Part shown: positions 1 to 5,511 of the stretch, one piece after another | Numbering within the stretch: position 1 is the stretch's first letter | How the letters are laid out: the number at the start of each line of letters is the position of its first letter | Origin: Clostridiaceae bacterium | GTDB taxonomy: Bacteria > Bacillota > Clostridia > Saccharofermentanales > DTU023 | Assembly: GCA_012798865.1 (NCBI GenBank) | Contig: JAAZMK010000060.1 | Span: forward strand, 1 to 7,271 | Reading direction: 5' to 3' | Length of the DNA stretch: 7,271 nt | The notes under the pieces: generated by a model | What the model saw: only the letters and a program-made list of their open reading frames with translations | Database searches by the model: none | What the model was told of the DNA's origin: nothing | Position numbers and translations under genes: made by a program

Positions 1-321
1 GACAACGCCTACGGTAGACGTACGGAAATCAATGAAACTGATACGCGTTGCCCTATTCTGATCTGGAGAGATGTCATGTCCCAGATCCATGAGAATTTAC
101 CTGTCAAGCCTTTTGCCATGTCGGATAATGTAATCTCGCGCACCGTTTGTGCCGAATCAGGTCAACTGCCGACTGAATACTGCACAAAAACCACCAGAGA
201 ATTTTTTGACTCCCTAAAAGGCAATGCGCCCAGCATGCCTTGTCCTCTACACTCATCACCACCGGAGACGGAGGAGCCTGATGTCACCGATCCGGGTCCG
301 GAAGTAGAAGTTGGAGATTGA
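1..321 (+). CDS. Class A penicillin-binding protein (PBP1A-like), C-terminal end, partial
   Basis: The reading frame is open from the first base, so the gene begins upstream of the window; 106 residues are visible. Near the start the run CPILIWRDVM corresponds to the 'aPIWkdvM' segment that closes the transpeptidase domain of bifunctional penicillin-binding proteins. It is followed by HENLPVKPF, the usual continuation of that family. The later segment with VCAESGQLPTEYC and PCPLH is the cysteine-containing tail seen after the transpeptidase domain in many Firmicute PBP1A proteins. The last ~20 residues are rich in Pro, Glu and Asp and look like a disordered extracytoplasmic tail. Such enzymes polymerise and crosslink peptidoglycan outside the cytoplasmic membrane. 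The catalytic motifs (SxxK, SxN, KTG) lie upstream and cannot be checked. An internal ATG at 76 is only a residue inside the domain. The stop at 319-321 lies 5 bases before the next ATG, which suggests cotranscription. Confidence 0.85.
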   Translation, partial: DNAYGRRTEINETDTRCPILIWRDVMSQIHENLPVKPFAMSDNVISRTVCAESGQLPTEYCTKTTREFFDSLKGNAPSMPCPLHSSPPETEEPDVTDPGPEVEVGD

Positions 322-326
322 TCACG

Positions 327-680
327 ATGCTTGAAAGACCTGATTTTACGCGCTATAAAACAGCCGCGGAGACTATTCAAAGGAGAATATCCATCCAACC
401 TGAGGCAGCCATCATTCCCGGTTCTTCGTTGGGAAACATCGCTGACTTAACGGAACATCGTACCGAGATCGATTACAGCGATGCTGTCGGCATGTCGACC
501 GTCACGGAGACATTGACCGCCGGTCATGCGGGGATGGAAGTCTTGGGCTTCTCTCTCATTAAAAATATGGCGGCAGGCGTCCTCGATCAACCTCTCTCCG
601 ACGAAGAGGTCGGGGTCGTCGCACGCGCCTCTGCCTACAAGCTCGGTGCGCTGATTGAAGGCGTTCTTTTGCGCATGTAA
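327..680 (+). pseudogene. Purine nucleoside phosphorylase remnant with large in-frame internal deletion
   Basis: The 117-residue product matches the two ends of the ~270-residue trimeric PNP family (PunA/PupG type) but not its middle. Residues ~28-40 (AAIIPGSSLGNIADL region) correspond to the N-terminal phosphate loop, usually IILGSGLG. From about residue 54 the sequence is VGMSTV, then HAGMEVLG, then NMAAGVLDQPLSDEEV, which is the C-terminal PNP signature. The GRFHxYEGY, TNAAGG and GPSxETPAE motifs are absent, so the phosphate- and base-binding His and Glu residues are lost. The retained motifs are also atypical: GSSLG instead of GSGLG and IKNMAAG instead of ITNMAAG. Both suggest relaxed selection. 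I chose the ATG at 327 because GGAG at 313-316 is 10 bases upstream; a TTG at 318 would sit almost on that site. PNP normally cleaves purine nucleosides with phosphate to base and ribose-1-phosphate; this form should be inactive. An assembly error or a repurposed small protein remain possible. Confidence 0.85.
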
Positions 681-718
681 AGCGTTTCGCGCAACTAATA
701 TCTTTACGAAGGAAGGGA

Positions 719-2029
719 ATGACGATGTTATTTCACAATATTGCCATAATAGGCTCCGATGGGAAAACTAAGAAAAACATGAACGTCCGCATTGACGGGG
801 CGTTCATCGCTTCTATTGAACCGTGCAATTGCGATCTGACGGACGCGCAAAAACGTGAAAAAGATGTCTACGACGGATCGGGGAAGTTGCTTATTCCCGG
901 TTTTTTTAACAATCACTCCCATGTCCCGATGACATTGACACGCGGCTATGGAGAGGAACTGGCACTCGAGGACTGGCTGTACAAGAGGATCTTCCCCTTC
1001 GAGGCACTTCTCACGGAAGAAGATGTCTACTGGGGTTCCATGCTCGGAATCGCTGAGATGCTCCGTAGCGGAACGGTTTCCTTTACAGATATGTATATGC
1101 GCATACAGGGCATCTTCCGTGCCGTTATGGAAACGGGTATCAAGGCGAGTCTCTCCAACGGTCTCACAGGCGACGACACGACTGTACTAGAGGAAACGGC
1201 CTGGTACAGAGAAACGGAACAGATGCGCCGCGATGCGGAAGCGTCGGACGGACGCGTCATCGCCAACGCCTCGCTTCACGCCCAGTACACGAGCGTTCCC
1301 GCCCTCGTTCGAGCCATTGCGGACTATGCGCGCGAGAATAACCTCCGTATGCATGTCCATCTTTCCGAAACGGAGCATGAGCACGAACAATGCAAAGAAC
1401 TCCACGGCAAAACACCTACAACGTATTTCACGGAACTCGGACTTTTTGATGTGCCCACAACGGCCGCTCACGCGATTTATATCGAAGGAGAAGATTACGA
1501 CCTGCTCCGCGACCAAGGTGTCACGCTCTGCCATATGCCCTCTTCCAATCTTAAAATCGGCAGCGGGCTGGCAGATGTAAAAAGCTGGCGCGATCACGGC
1601 ATCCGCGTGACAATCGGTACGGACGGTGCCGGCAGCAACAACAACCTCGACATGATCGAAGAGGTCACCTTGGCATCGTACCTCGCAAAAGGCATACACC
1701 GCGATCCACTCCTCTTCTCGACCGGTGAACTTCTCACTTTTGCCACGAGAAACGGTGCGTTGGCGCAGGGACGCGAGGACACGGGCTTGCTCGAGCCCGG
1801 ATTCCGCGCAGACCTAGCCGTCGTCGATATGAACGCGCTTCATTTCCAACCCATGTACGATTACGGTACGAGTCTCTTCACGAATGCGAACGCATCCGAC
1901 GTCGCTTTGACCATGGTCGATGGGCGTATCCTCTACAGGGACGGTGAATTTACGACGATTGACATCGAGAAAGTGATTTGGAATGTCTATCGCGTACGTG
2001 ATGAGAAACTGGCACAACTAAACGCATAG
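719..2029 (+). CDS. mtaD: 5-methylthioadenosine/S-adenosylhomocysteine deaminase (amidohydrolase family)
   Basis: This 436-residue protein has the usual length and motif order of the MtaD/TrzA/AtzB group of metal-dependent amidohydrolases. Visible metal and catalytic residues are H66 and H68 in NNHSHVPMTLTRG, H214 and E217 in MHVHLSETEHEHE, H251 in TAAHAIY, and D302 in GTDGAGSNNN. The C-terminal LEPGFRADLAVVD followed by the MVDGRILYRDGEF segment is the composite beta domain. The family hydrolytically deaminates 5'-methylthioadenosine or S-adenosylhomocysteine to the inosyl form in the cytosol, feeding purine and methionine salvage. The exact substrate cannot be fixed from sequence. An AAGGA at 709-713 lies 5 bases before ATG 719; a second ATG at 725 with AGGG 7 bases upstream is an equally possible start and gives 434 residues. 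It follows the PNP remnant by 38 bases with no terminator between, so both probably belong to one unit. No frameshift or missing key residue is seen. Confidence 0.9.
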   Translation: MTMLFHNIAIIGSDGKTKKNMNVRIDGAFIASIEPCNCDLTDAQKREKDVYDGSGKLLIPGFFNNHSHVPMTLTRGYGEELALEDWLYKRIFPFEALLTEEDVYWGSMLGIAEMLRSGTVSFTDMYMRIQGIFRAVMETGIKASLSNGLTGDDTTVLEETAWYRETEQMRRDAEASDGRVIANASLHAQYTSVPALVRAIADYARENNLRMHVHLSETEHEHEQCKELHGKTPTTYFTELGLFDVPTTAAHAIYIEGEDYDLLRDQGVTLCHMPSSNLKIGSGLADVKSWRDHGIRVTIGTDGAGSNNNLDMIEEVTLASYLAKGIHRDPLLFSTGELLTFATRNGALAQGREDTGLLEPGFRADLAVVDMNALHFQPMYDYGTSLFTNANASDVALTMVDGRILYRDGEFTTIDIEKVIWNVYRVRDEKLAQLNA

Positions 2030-2052
2030 CTCGCGGGTTCGATCACGCTTGT

Positions 2053-2098
2053 ATCAATTTCCCGGAAAATTGATAAGGGCTCCTTGGGAGCCCTTATC
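2053..2098 (+). terminator. Two overlapping hairpins after mtaD, terminator-like but without U-tract
   Basis: The first hairpin pairs ATCAATTT (2053-2060) with AAATTGAT (2067-2074) around a 6-base loop. The second pairs GATAAGGGCTCC (2072-2083) with GGAGCCCTTATC (2087-2098) around a 3-base loop, a perfect 12-bp stem. They share bases 2072-2074, so full formation of both competes slightly. The second stem is strong enough to end the mtaD transcript, but GAGGAG follows it instead of a run of T. On the minus strand it would be followed by the weak U-rich stretch AATTTTCC. A regulatory leader structure is the alternative. Confidence 0.5.
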
Positions 2099-2108
2099 GA
2101 GGAGACGT

Positions 2109-2165
2109 ATGAAGAGGTGTTGTCGTAGCTTTTCGCTACAACCAAACTATAATGCGCAGTTGTAG
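2109..2165 (+). CDS. Possible 18-residue mini-ORF upstream of msrA
   Basis: An ATG at 2109 follows GAGGAG (2099-2104) with a 4-base gap, a strong ribosome binding site. The ORF reads MKRCCRSFSLQPNYNAQL and stops with TAG at 2163-2165. It begins 10 bases after the strong hairpin behind mtaD and ends 62 bases before msrA. The adjacent Cys-Cys pair near the start and the position before an oxidative-repair gene would suit a leader peptide, but that is inference. A competing reading is that this DNA is the msrA promoter, because the TATAAT at 2148-2153 lies inside it. I recognise no family. Short ORFs arise often by chance; only the ribosome binding site argues for this one. Confidence 0.25.
   Translation: MKRCCRSFSLQPNYNAQL
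2136..2165 (+). promoter_or_regulatory. msrA promoter -10 box inside an inverted repeat (putative operator)
   Basis: A perfect TATAAT lies at 2148-2153, about 75 bases before the msrA start. It is flanked by the exact inverted repeat CTACAAC (2136-2142) and GTTGTAG (2159-2165), 7-bp arms separated by 16 bases. The dyad centre at 2150.5 coincides with the centre of the -10 box. No good -35 hexamer is present at the normal spacing (17 bases upstream is GTAGCT), which is common for regulated promoters. A further copy of related sequence, GTAGC-TTTTC-GCTAC at 2125-2139, forms a small hairpin just upstream. Repressor binding over the -10 box is inferred; I cannot name the regulator. Confidence 0.45.
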
Positions 2166-2187
2166 AATCGAAACATAATGAAGTTGA

Positions 2188-2227
2188 ACAATTGTGACAA
2201 ATACGTGATATCACGAAAACAATTTGT
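2188..2227 (+). promoter_or_regulatory. Cluster of palindromes in the msrA 5' leader
   Basis: Immediately before the msrA ATG are the perfect palindromes ACAATTGT (2188-2195) and CGTGATATCACG (2204-2215), then the near-repeat ACAATTTGT (2219-2227), which ends at the start codon. No ribosome binding site is visible where one is expected. The layout could be an operator, an RNA hairpin controlling initiation, or chance in an AT-rich leader. The GTGAT...ATCAC arms loosely resemble CRP/FNR-type half-sites, but the spacing does not fit either consensus. Confidence 0.3.
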
Positions 2228-2770
2228 ATGAATAAGAGGGTCGTTTATCTTGCTGGCGGGTGTTTCTGGGGCGTTGAACGCTATTTTCAGCTTCTCGGAG
2301 AAGGTGTTTTGGAGACAGAGACAGGCTACGCCAACGGAAACACGCCACATCCCACGTACGAAGAAGTTTGCAGTGGAACGACAGGGCATGTAGAGACGGT
2401 CAAGCTGACGTACGACACCGATGTCCTCACGCTCCGTGAGATCATGGCTCATTTTTTCCGGATGATCGACCCGACGACAAAAAATCGCCAAGGCAACGAT
2501 ATCGGAACGCAGTACCGCTCCGGTGTCTATGTCGAGACTATGGACGATTTTAAGTCTGTGTGCGAATACATCGATTTTCGACGCAAAGACTATGAGCGCC
2601 CGATCGTCGTCGAAGTTCTCAAGCTACGCAATTACTACACAGCAGAGGACTATCACCAGAATTACCTCAATGACAGACCGTTCGGCTATTGTCACGTCAA
2701 CCTCTGTCTTGCAATGAAACCGCTGAGCGCTGAAGAGATGCCGGTGCTGAGCGAAGAAGAGGACGCTTAG
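2228..2770 (+). CDS. msrA: Peptide-methionine (S)-S-oxide reductase MsrA
   Basis: The 180-residue protein carries all MsrA hallmarks in order: GCFWGVE at 11-17 with catalytic Cys12; ETGYANG at 31-37; EEVCSGTTGHVE at 45-56; DPTTKNRQGNDIGTQYRS at 81-98; and AEDYHQNYL at 139-147. The GYCHVNLC segment provides Cys155 and Cys160 as candidate resolving cysteines. The enzyme reduces the S epimer of methionine sulfoxide, free or in proteins, in the cytosol using thioredoxin. No MsrB domain is fused, and 180 residues is normal for the single-domain form. An in-frame TGA at 2195 and the lack of other start codons leave ATG 2228 as the start. It is odd that no Shine-Dalgarno sequence precedes it; the nearest purine run, AAGAGG, lies inside codons 3-4. 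The gene stands alone on the + strand, and its TAG stop overlaps the stop of the convergent gene. Confidence 0.96.
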   Translation: MNKRVVYLAGGCFWGVERYFQLLGEGVLETETGYANGNTPHPTYEEVCSGTTGHVETVKLTYDTDVLTLREIMAHFFRMIDPTTKNRQGNDIGTQYRSGVYVETMDDFKSVCEYIDFRRKDYERPIVVEVLKLRNYYTAEDYHQNYLNDRPFGYCHVNLCLAMKPLSAEEMPVLSEEEDA

Positions 2771-3174
2771 TCTTCCTTCTCATCCATGTAACGGCGCCAG
2801 CCGCCGAATGAAGTGATCTCTCGCATGCCTTTGACGGTCAGCGGCTCAGCCAGAACACCGAAGACAAAGCGTCCGTCTTCAAGTTCGATTTTTCCGATGG
2901 CAAGACCTGGCGGCTCGCCCGCGAGAATGTGCGCAAGTCCCGACGCAGGGACGCGCCACACTTCAACGTCGATTTTCGCCGCACCGGGATCTTCGCTGTC
3001 GACACGAATCATTCCGGGATACGCATCGTTAATGCTCCAGAGACGATAGCACGATGCCGTTCTTGCCTCACTCTCAAATGATGCGCCATTCTCAATCATA
3101 TTGTGTTCAAGTTCCAAACCGCGCATCAGCGTTCCGTTGACGGCAAGCAGGAAGGATTTTTCGTGTTCGCACAT
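2767..3174 (-). CDS. Stand-alone allophanate hydrolase C-terminal-domain protein (GGCT-like fold)
   Basis: The 135-residue product resembles the C-terminal domain of allophanate hydrolases (AtzF/DUR1 type), here without the amidase domain. Recognisable segments are FLLAVNGTLMRGLEL near the N-terminus, ASCYRLWSINDAYPGMIRV at ~40-58, VEVWRVPASGLAHIL, EPPGLAIGKIELEDG and the ending GMREITSFGGWRRY. The fold is that of gamma-glutamylcyclotransferase-like proteins. In full allophanate hydrolases this domain helps complete allophanate breakdown, but a role for the isolated version is not established and I do not assign one. I chose the start at 3174 because GGAG (3181-3184) is 6 bases upstream; the other ATG at 3180 abuts that site. 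The gene lies 53 bases downstream of the nitroreductase with no terminator between, so they are probably cotranscribed. Its TAA stop (2767-2769) overlaps the msrA stop. Confidence 0.75.
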   Translation of the reverse strand: MCEHEKSFLLAVNGTLMRGLELEHNMIENGASFESEARTASCYRLWSINDAYPGMIRVDSEDPGAAKIDVEVWRVPASGLAHILAGEPPGLAIGKIELEDGRFVFGVLAEPLTVKGMREITSFGGWRRYMDEKED

Positions 3175-3227
3175 AGTCATCTCCTCTTTGAATTATATTG
3201 TCTTCTCTTTTAATCCATCGCAGGGCA

Positions 3228-3761
3228 TTACAGCACTTTGATGACACGGCTCGCATCGCGAGGTTCCGCCACGGGATAATCGCCTGACGGATAACCGAGC
3301 GCCAGATTGCCGATGCCGATGTACTCGTCAGCATCAAGACCCCATTCTGAGAGGAGCGCTTTACCTTCATCGAGCTCAAAGACTTCTTTCGCTCGGTGAA
3401 TCCAACAAGACTCGACACCCAACGCGTGCGCGGCATTCATCAGGTTGCCAAGCACTAAACTGCCGTTGTAGAGTGCACAGCTGCTGCTTTTCTTGGCAAT
3501 GACAGCGAGGATGGTCGGCGCACCGTAGTACGGGTCTCCTGAAGATTGACCTCTCTGCTCTTCAACGATCCTCGCATTCAGCTTTTTCAGTGTCGCCACG
3601 GTCTGCGGATCCTGCACGACAATAAGTACTGTATCCTGCCTCGTGGATGGTGCATAGAGACCGGCTTCTACAATCTTGTCGAGTGTTTCTTCAGGGACTA
3701 GCTTATCCGTGTAGCCGCGAACGCTGCGTCGTTCTTTCAAAACTTGAAGCGTGTTTTTCAT
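3228..3761 (-). CDS. Nitroreductase family protein (FMN-dependent oxidoreductase)
   Basis: The 177-residue protein has the size and motif order of the short nitroreductase family. RRSVRGY at 11-17 is the N-terminal FMN phosphate-binding segment, GLYAPST at 34-40 is the flavin-contact loop, GAPTILAVIA at 80-89 is the core strand, LGNLMNAAHALGVESCWI at 104-121 is the dimer-interface helix, and IGIGNLALGYP at 148-158 is the C-terminal FMN segment. Members transfer electrons from NAD(P)H to nitro compounds, quinones or flavins; the physiological substrate cannot be read from sequence. After APST the usual Asn-Gln-Pro type signature is replaced by RQDT, a mild divergence. Start 3761 was chosen because the protein begins as family members do and AAGGA (3773-3777) lies 11 bases upstream. 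A longer frame to 3908 would run through a terminator hairpin and is rejected. It appears to lead a two-gene unit with the allophanate-hydrolase-domain gene. Confidence 0.9.
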   Translation of the reverse strand: MKNTLQVLKERRSVRGYTDKLVPEETLDKIVEAGLYAPSTRQDTVLIVVQDPQTVATLKKLNARIVEEQRGQSSGDPYYGAPTILAVIAKKSSSCALYNGSLVLGNLMNAAHALGVESCWIHRAKEVFELDEGKALLSEWGLDADEYIGIGNLALGYPSGDYPVAEPRDASRVIKVL

Positions 3762-3814
3762 CGTGTGTACAATCCTTTCTTTTATGTCTCTTAATTCTTT
3801 CATCTTCAGTCTAT

Positions 3815-3843
3815 ATGAAATCCGCTTAGGCGATAAGTGACAA
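3815..3843 (-). promoter_or_regulatory. Candidate nitroreductase promoter
   Basis: On the minus strand TTGTCA (3838-3843) and TTTCAT (3815-3820) are 17 bases apart and match the sigma-70 hexamers at 5 and 4 positions of 6. An alternative -10, TATAGA (3810-3815), would need a 22-base spacer. The site lies between the upstream permease terminator and the gene, where a promoter is needed. Confidence 0.35.
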
Positions 3844-3851
3844 CTTTCACA

Positions 3852-3890
3852 TAAAAAGGAAGACCGCCTCATAATGGAGACGGTCTTCTT
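3852..3890 (-). terminator. Rho-independent terminator of the uracil permease gene
   Basis: On the minus strand GAAGACCG (3881-3888) pairs with CGGTCTTC (3859-3866). Three more pairs form inside after one mismatch (GAG 3868-3870 as read on the minus strand, with CTC 3877-3879), closing a 6-base loop. The stem is followed by CCTTTTTAT, a proper U-tract. It lies about 70 bases past the permease stop and before the nitroreductase, separating the two units. An imperfect hairpin with outer arms at 3916-3920 and 3945-3949 precedes it in the 3' untranslated region. Confidence 0.8.
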
Positions 3891-3960
3891 ATTCTTTTGT
3901 TCTTTCATCCATCGACACGGACACGACTCGACTGTTGTCGCGCCCCGTGACGATCAGAGA

Positions 3961-5283
3961 TTAGGCTTCTTCCAGGTCATCCTTGAACTCATAGTCTTTG
4001 CCGGGGAGAATGGCGTTCAGGAGAATACCGAGAATCGCGGCGACTGCCAGACCGGAAAGGTTGATCGTGGCCTTACCGACGTTGAAGATGATTCCTCCGG
4101 CAGCGCCCATGCTGATGCCGAGTCCCGACACGAGGACGACTGTGACGATCATCAAGTTGCGCGCCTTTGTGAGATCAACTTGGTTCTCGATGAGGTTGCG
4201 GACGCCGATAGCGGAAATCATACCGTAAAGGATACAGGATACACCGCCGATGGCAGGACCGGGAATTGAGCGGATGAAGCTTCCCACGTGCGGGAAGAGG
4301 CTCGCGACGATCGCGATGCCGGCAGCAATACGCATGACGCCCGGCGCGAAGATTCTCGTCAGCGCGAGAACGCCGGTGTTCTCACTGTACGTTGTGTTCG
4401 CAGGTCCGCCGAAGACGGCAGCCATACTCGTGGCAAGACCGTCACCGATCAGTGTGCGATGGAGACCGGGGTCTGCCATGAAATTGCGACCAACCGTCGC
4501 GGAAACAGCGGAGATATCGCCGACATGCTCCATCATCGTCGCCAACGCAATTGGCGCAATAGTAATGATGGCGCTCACATCAAACTTCATGATGTTTTCC
4601 TTGTAGATCGGAATTGCGAGCACACCCTCCGTTGCCTTCAGCGCGCTGAAATCGACCATGCCGACGATTAGTGCGACAATGTAGGCGGCAATCACACCGA
4701 CTAGGATCGGAATGACGCGAAGCATACCTTTGCCCCAGATGTTAATCGCGATGATCGTTATGATGGCAGTAAGCGCCACCAGCCAGTTGAGTCCCACAGG
4801 GAGATCACCAATTGGTCTCTGGATATCGTTGAACGCAACAGGGGCGAGGATCAGACCGATGCCGATGATGATCGGACCGGTAACGACTGGTGGGAACCAA
4901 CGCATGACGCGTTTCACACCGACAACCTTGATGATGAGGGCGAGTACGCAGTAAATCAATCCCGCAACGAAGATGCCGCCGGACGCGTACGGGAGTTTGG
5001 TTGGGTCACCGCCGGAGACAATGTTGTAACCGACAATAAACGCAAACGATGATCCAAGGAAAACGGGCACCTTGAAACCCGTAATCACGTGGAACAGCAA
5101 TGTGCCGAGTCCTGCCATAAGAAGCGTCGTGTTGACGTTGAGACCGGTGAGCAGCGGCACGAGAACGGTCGCTCCAAACATCGCGACGGCCTGCTGCAGT
5201 CCGAAAATAAACTGCTGAACAGGGTGGATGCCCTTGAGCGAATAGATCGGATCTACACCCAATCTTACTTTTTCTTCTGTCAT
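3961..5283 (-). CDS. uraA: Uracil/xanthine permease, NCS2 family (uracil:proton symporter type)
   Basis: The 440-residue membrane protein is rich in long hydrophobic segments, consistent with the 14-helix NCS2 fold. Family marks are MFGATVLVPLLTGL at ~35-48, VFLGSSFAFIVGYN at ~74-87, and VVTGPIIIGIGLILAP at ~133-148. Two further marks are TMMEHVGDISAV with E252 and H253, and FGGPANTTYSENTGV with E301, the acidic substrate and proton-coupling positions of UraA. ENQVDLTKARNLMI near 366-379 is also typical of uracil permeases. It should import uracil, or possibly xanthine, with protons across the inner membrane. I placed the start at ATG 5283 because GGAG (5292-5295) is 8 bases upstream and the protein then begins MTEEKVRLGVDPIYSL. 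The frame stays open to 5451 but that extension is unlike any permease and runs through the promoter region. The gene appears monocistronic, with its own terminator. No pyr genes are adjacent. Confidence 0.93.
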   Translation of the reverse strand: MTEEKVRLGVDPIYSLKGIHPVQQFIFGLQQAVAMFGATVLVPLLTGLNVNTTLLMAGLGTLLFHVITGFKVPVFLGSSFAFIVGYNIVSGGDPTKLPYASGGIFVAGLIYCVLALIIKVVGVKRVMRWFPPVVTGPIIIGIGLILAPVAFNDIQRPIGDLPVGLNWLVALTAIITIIAINIWGKGMLRVIPILVGVIAAYIVALIVGMVDFSALKATEGVLAIPIYKENIMKFDVSAIITIAPIALATMMEHVGDISAVSATVGRNFMADPGLHRTLIGDGLATSMAAVFGGPANTTYSENTGVLALTRIFAPGVMRIAAGIAIVASLFPHVGSFIRSIPGPAIGGVSCILYGMISAIGVRNLIENQVDLTKARNLMIVTVVLVSGLGISMGAAGGIIFNVGKATINLSGLAVAAILGILLNAILPGKDYEFKDDLEEA

Positions 5284-5295
5284 TCGTCCATCTCC

Positions 5296-5328
5296 TCTCA
5301 TTATAAGTCGTTTCCTCTTAGAATGAGA
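5296..5328 (-). promoter_or_regulatory. Hairpin in the permease leader abutting the ribosome binding site
   Basis: TCTCATT (5322-5328 read on the minus strand) pairs with AATGAGA (5296-5302), and inside it TAAG pairs with CTTA after one 1x1 mismatch. This gives an 11-bp stem with a 9-base loop (5308-5316). The 3' arm runs directly into GGAG (5292-5295), the ribosome binding site of the permease gene, and the loop itself contains AGGA. This could modulate initiation or serve as a DNA operator. No terminator U-tract follows, so it is not an attenuator stem by itself. Confidence 0.4.
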
Positions 5329-5422
5329 TTTTCTCGGCTCCACGTCGCATACATGCATCGCGCAGGGAGAACGAATAAAAAAACCATCCAAAGCAGAAAC
5401 ACTCATAGATAGATTTATACGT

Positions 5423-5431
5423 ATTCTACCA
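5423..5431 (-). promoter_or_regulatory. Candidate permease promoter, extended -10
   Basis: On the minus strand TGG directly precedes TAGAAT (5423-5428), an extended -10 matching the consensus at 5 of 6 positions. The -35 region (GTGCAT at 17 bases) is poor, which an extended -10 can compensate. Transcription would start near 5416, giving a leader of about 130 bases before the ATG at 5283. Confidence 0.4.
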
Positions 5432-5475
5432 CAAAAGGCGGGGGGATGCACTGTAATTATTTACAAGTTGACATC

Positions 5476-5511
5476 CTATTCCATCGTTGTTCCTGACGAT
5501 ACCCTACACAT
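5476..5511 (-). CDS. Possible 11-residue leader mini-ORF upstream of the permease gene
   Basis: On the minus strand AAAGGAGGA (5515-5523), the strongest anti-16S match I noticed in the window, lies 3-4 bases before ATG 5511. The ORF reads MCRVSSGTTME and ends with TAG at 5476-5478. A TATGAT at 5541-5546 could serve as its -10 box, with transcription starting about 20 bases before the ATG, although no good -35 is present. Its position about 190 bases ahead of the permease ATG would fit a leader peptide. Chance or a decayed gene start is equally possible, and no family is recognisable. Confidence 0.2.
   Translation of the reverse strand: MCRVSSGTTME

Noticed and set aside
681..718. Terminator between the PNP remnant and mtaD
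   Set aside because: The gap has no stable stem followed by T residues; it only supplies the mtaD ribosome binding site.
1187..1699. 170-residue minus-strand open frame inside mtaD
   Set aside because: It is antisense to conserved mtaD motifs, has no recognisable family and no supporting start signals; a shadow of the real gene.
3762..3908. 49-codon N-terminal extension of the nitroreductase frame
   Set aside because: It runs through the permease terminator hairpin, and the family N-terminus begins at MKNTLQVLKERRSVRGY.
5377..5383. T7 run in the permease leader as an attenuator or reiterative-transcription start
   Set aside because: No hairpin precedes it on the minus strand and no good -10 box is placed to start transcription there.
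5284..5451. 56-codon N-terminal extension of the permease frame
   Set aside because: It has no ribosome binding site at its ATG, overlaps the promoter and leader hairpin, and has no family similarity; ATG 5283 has a proper site.
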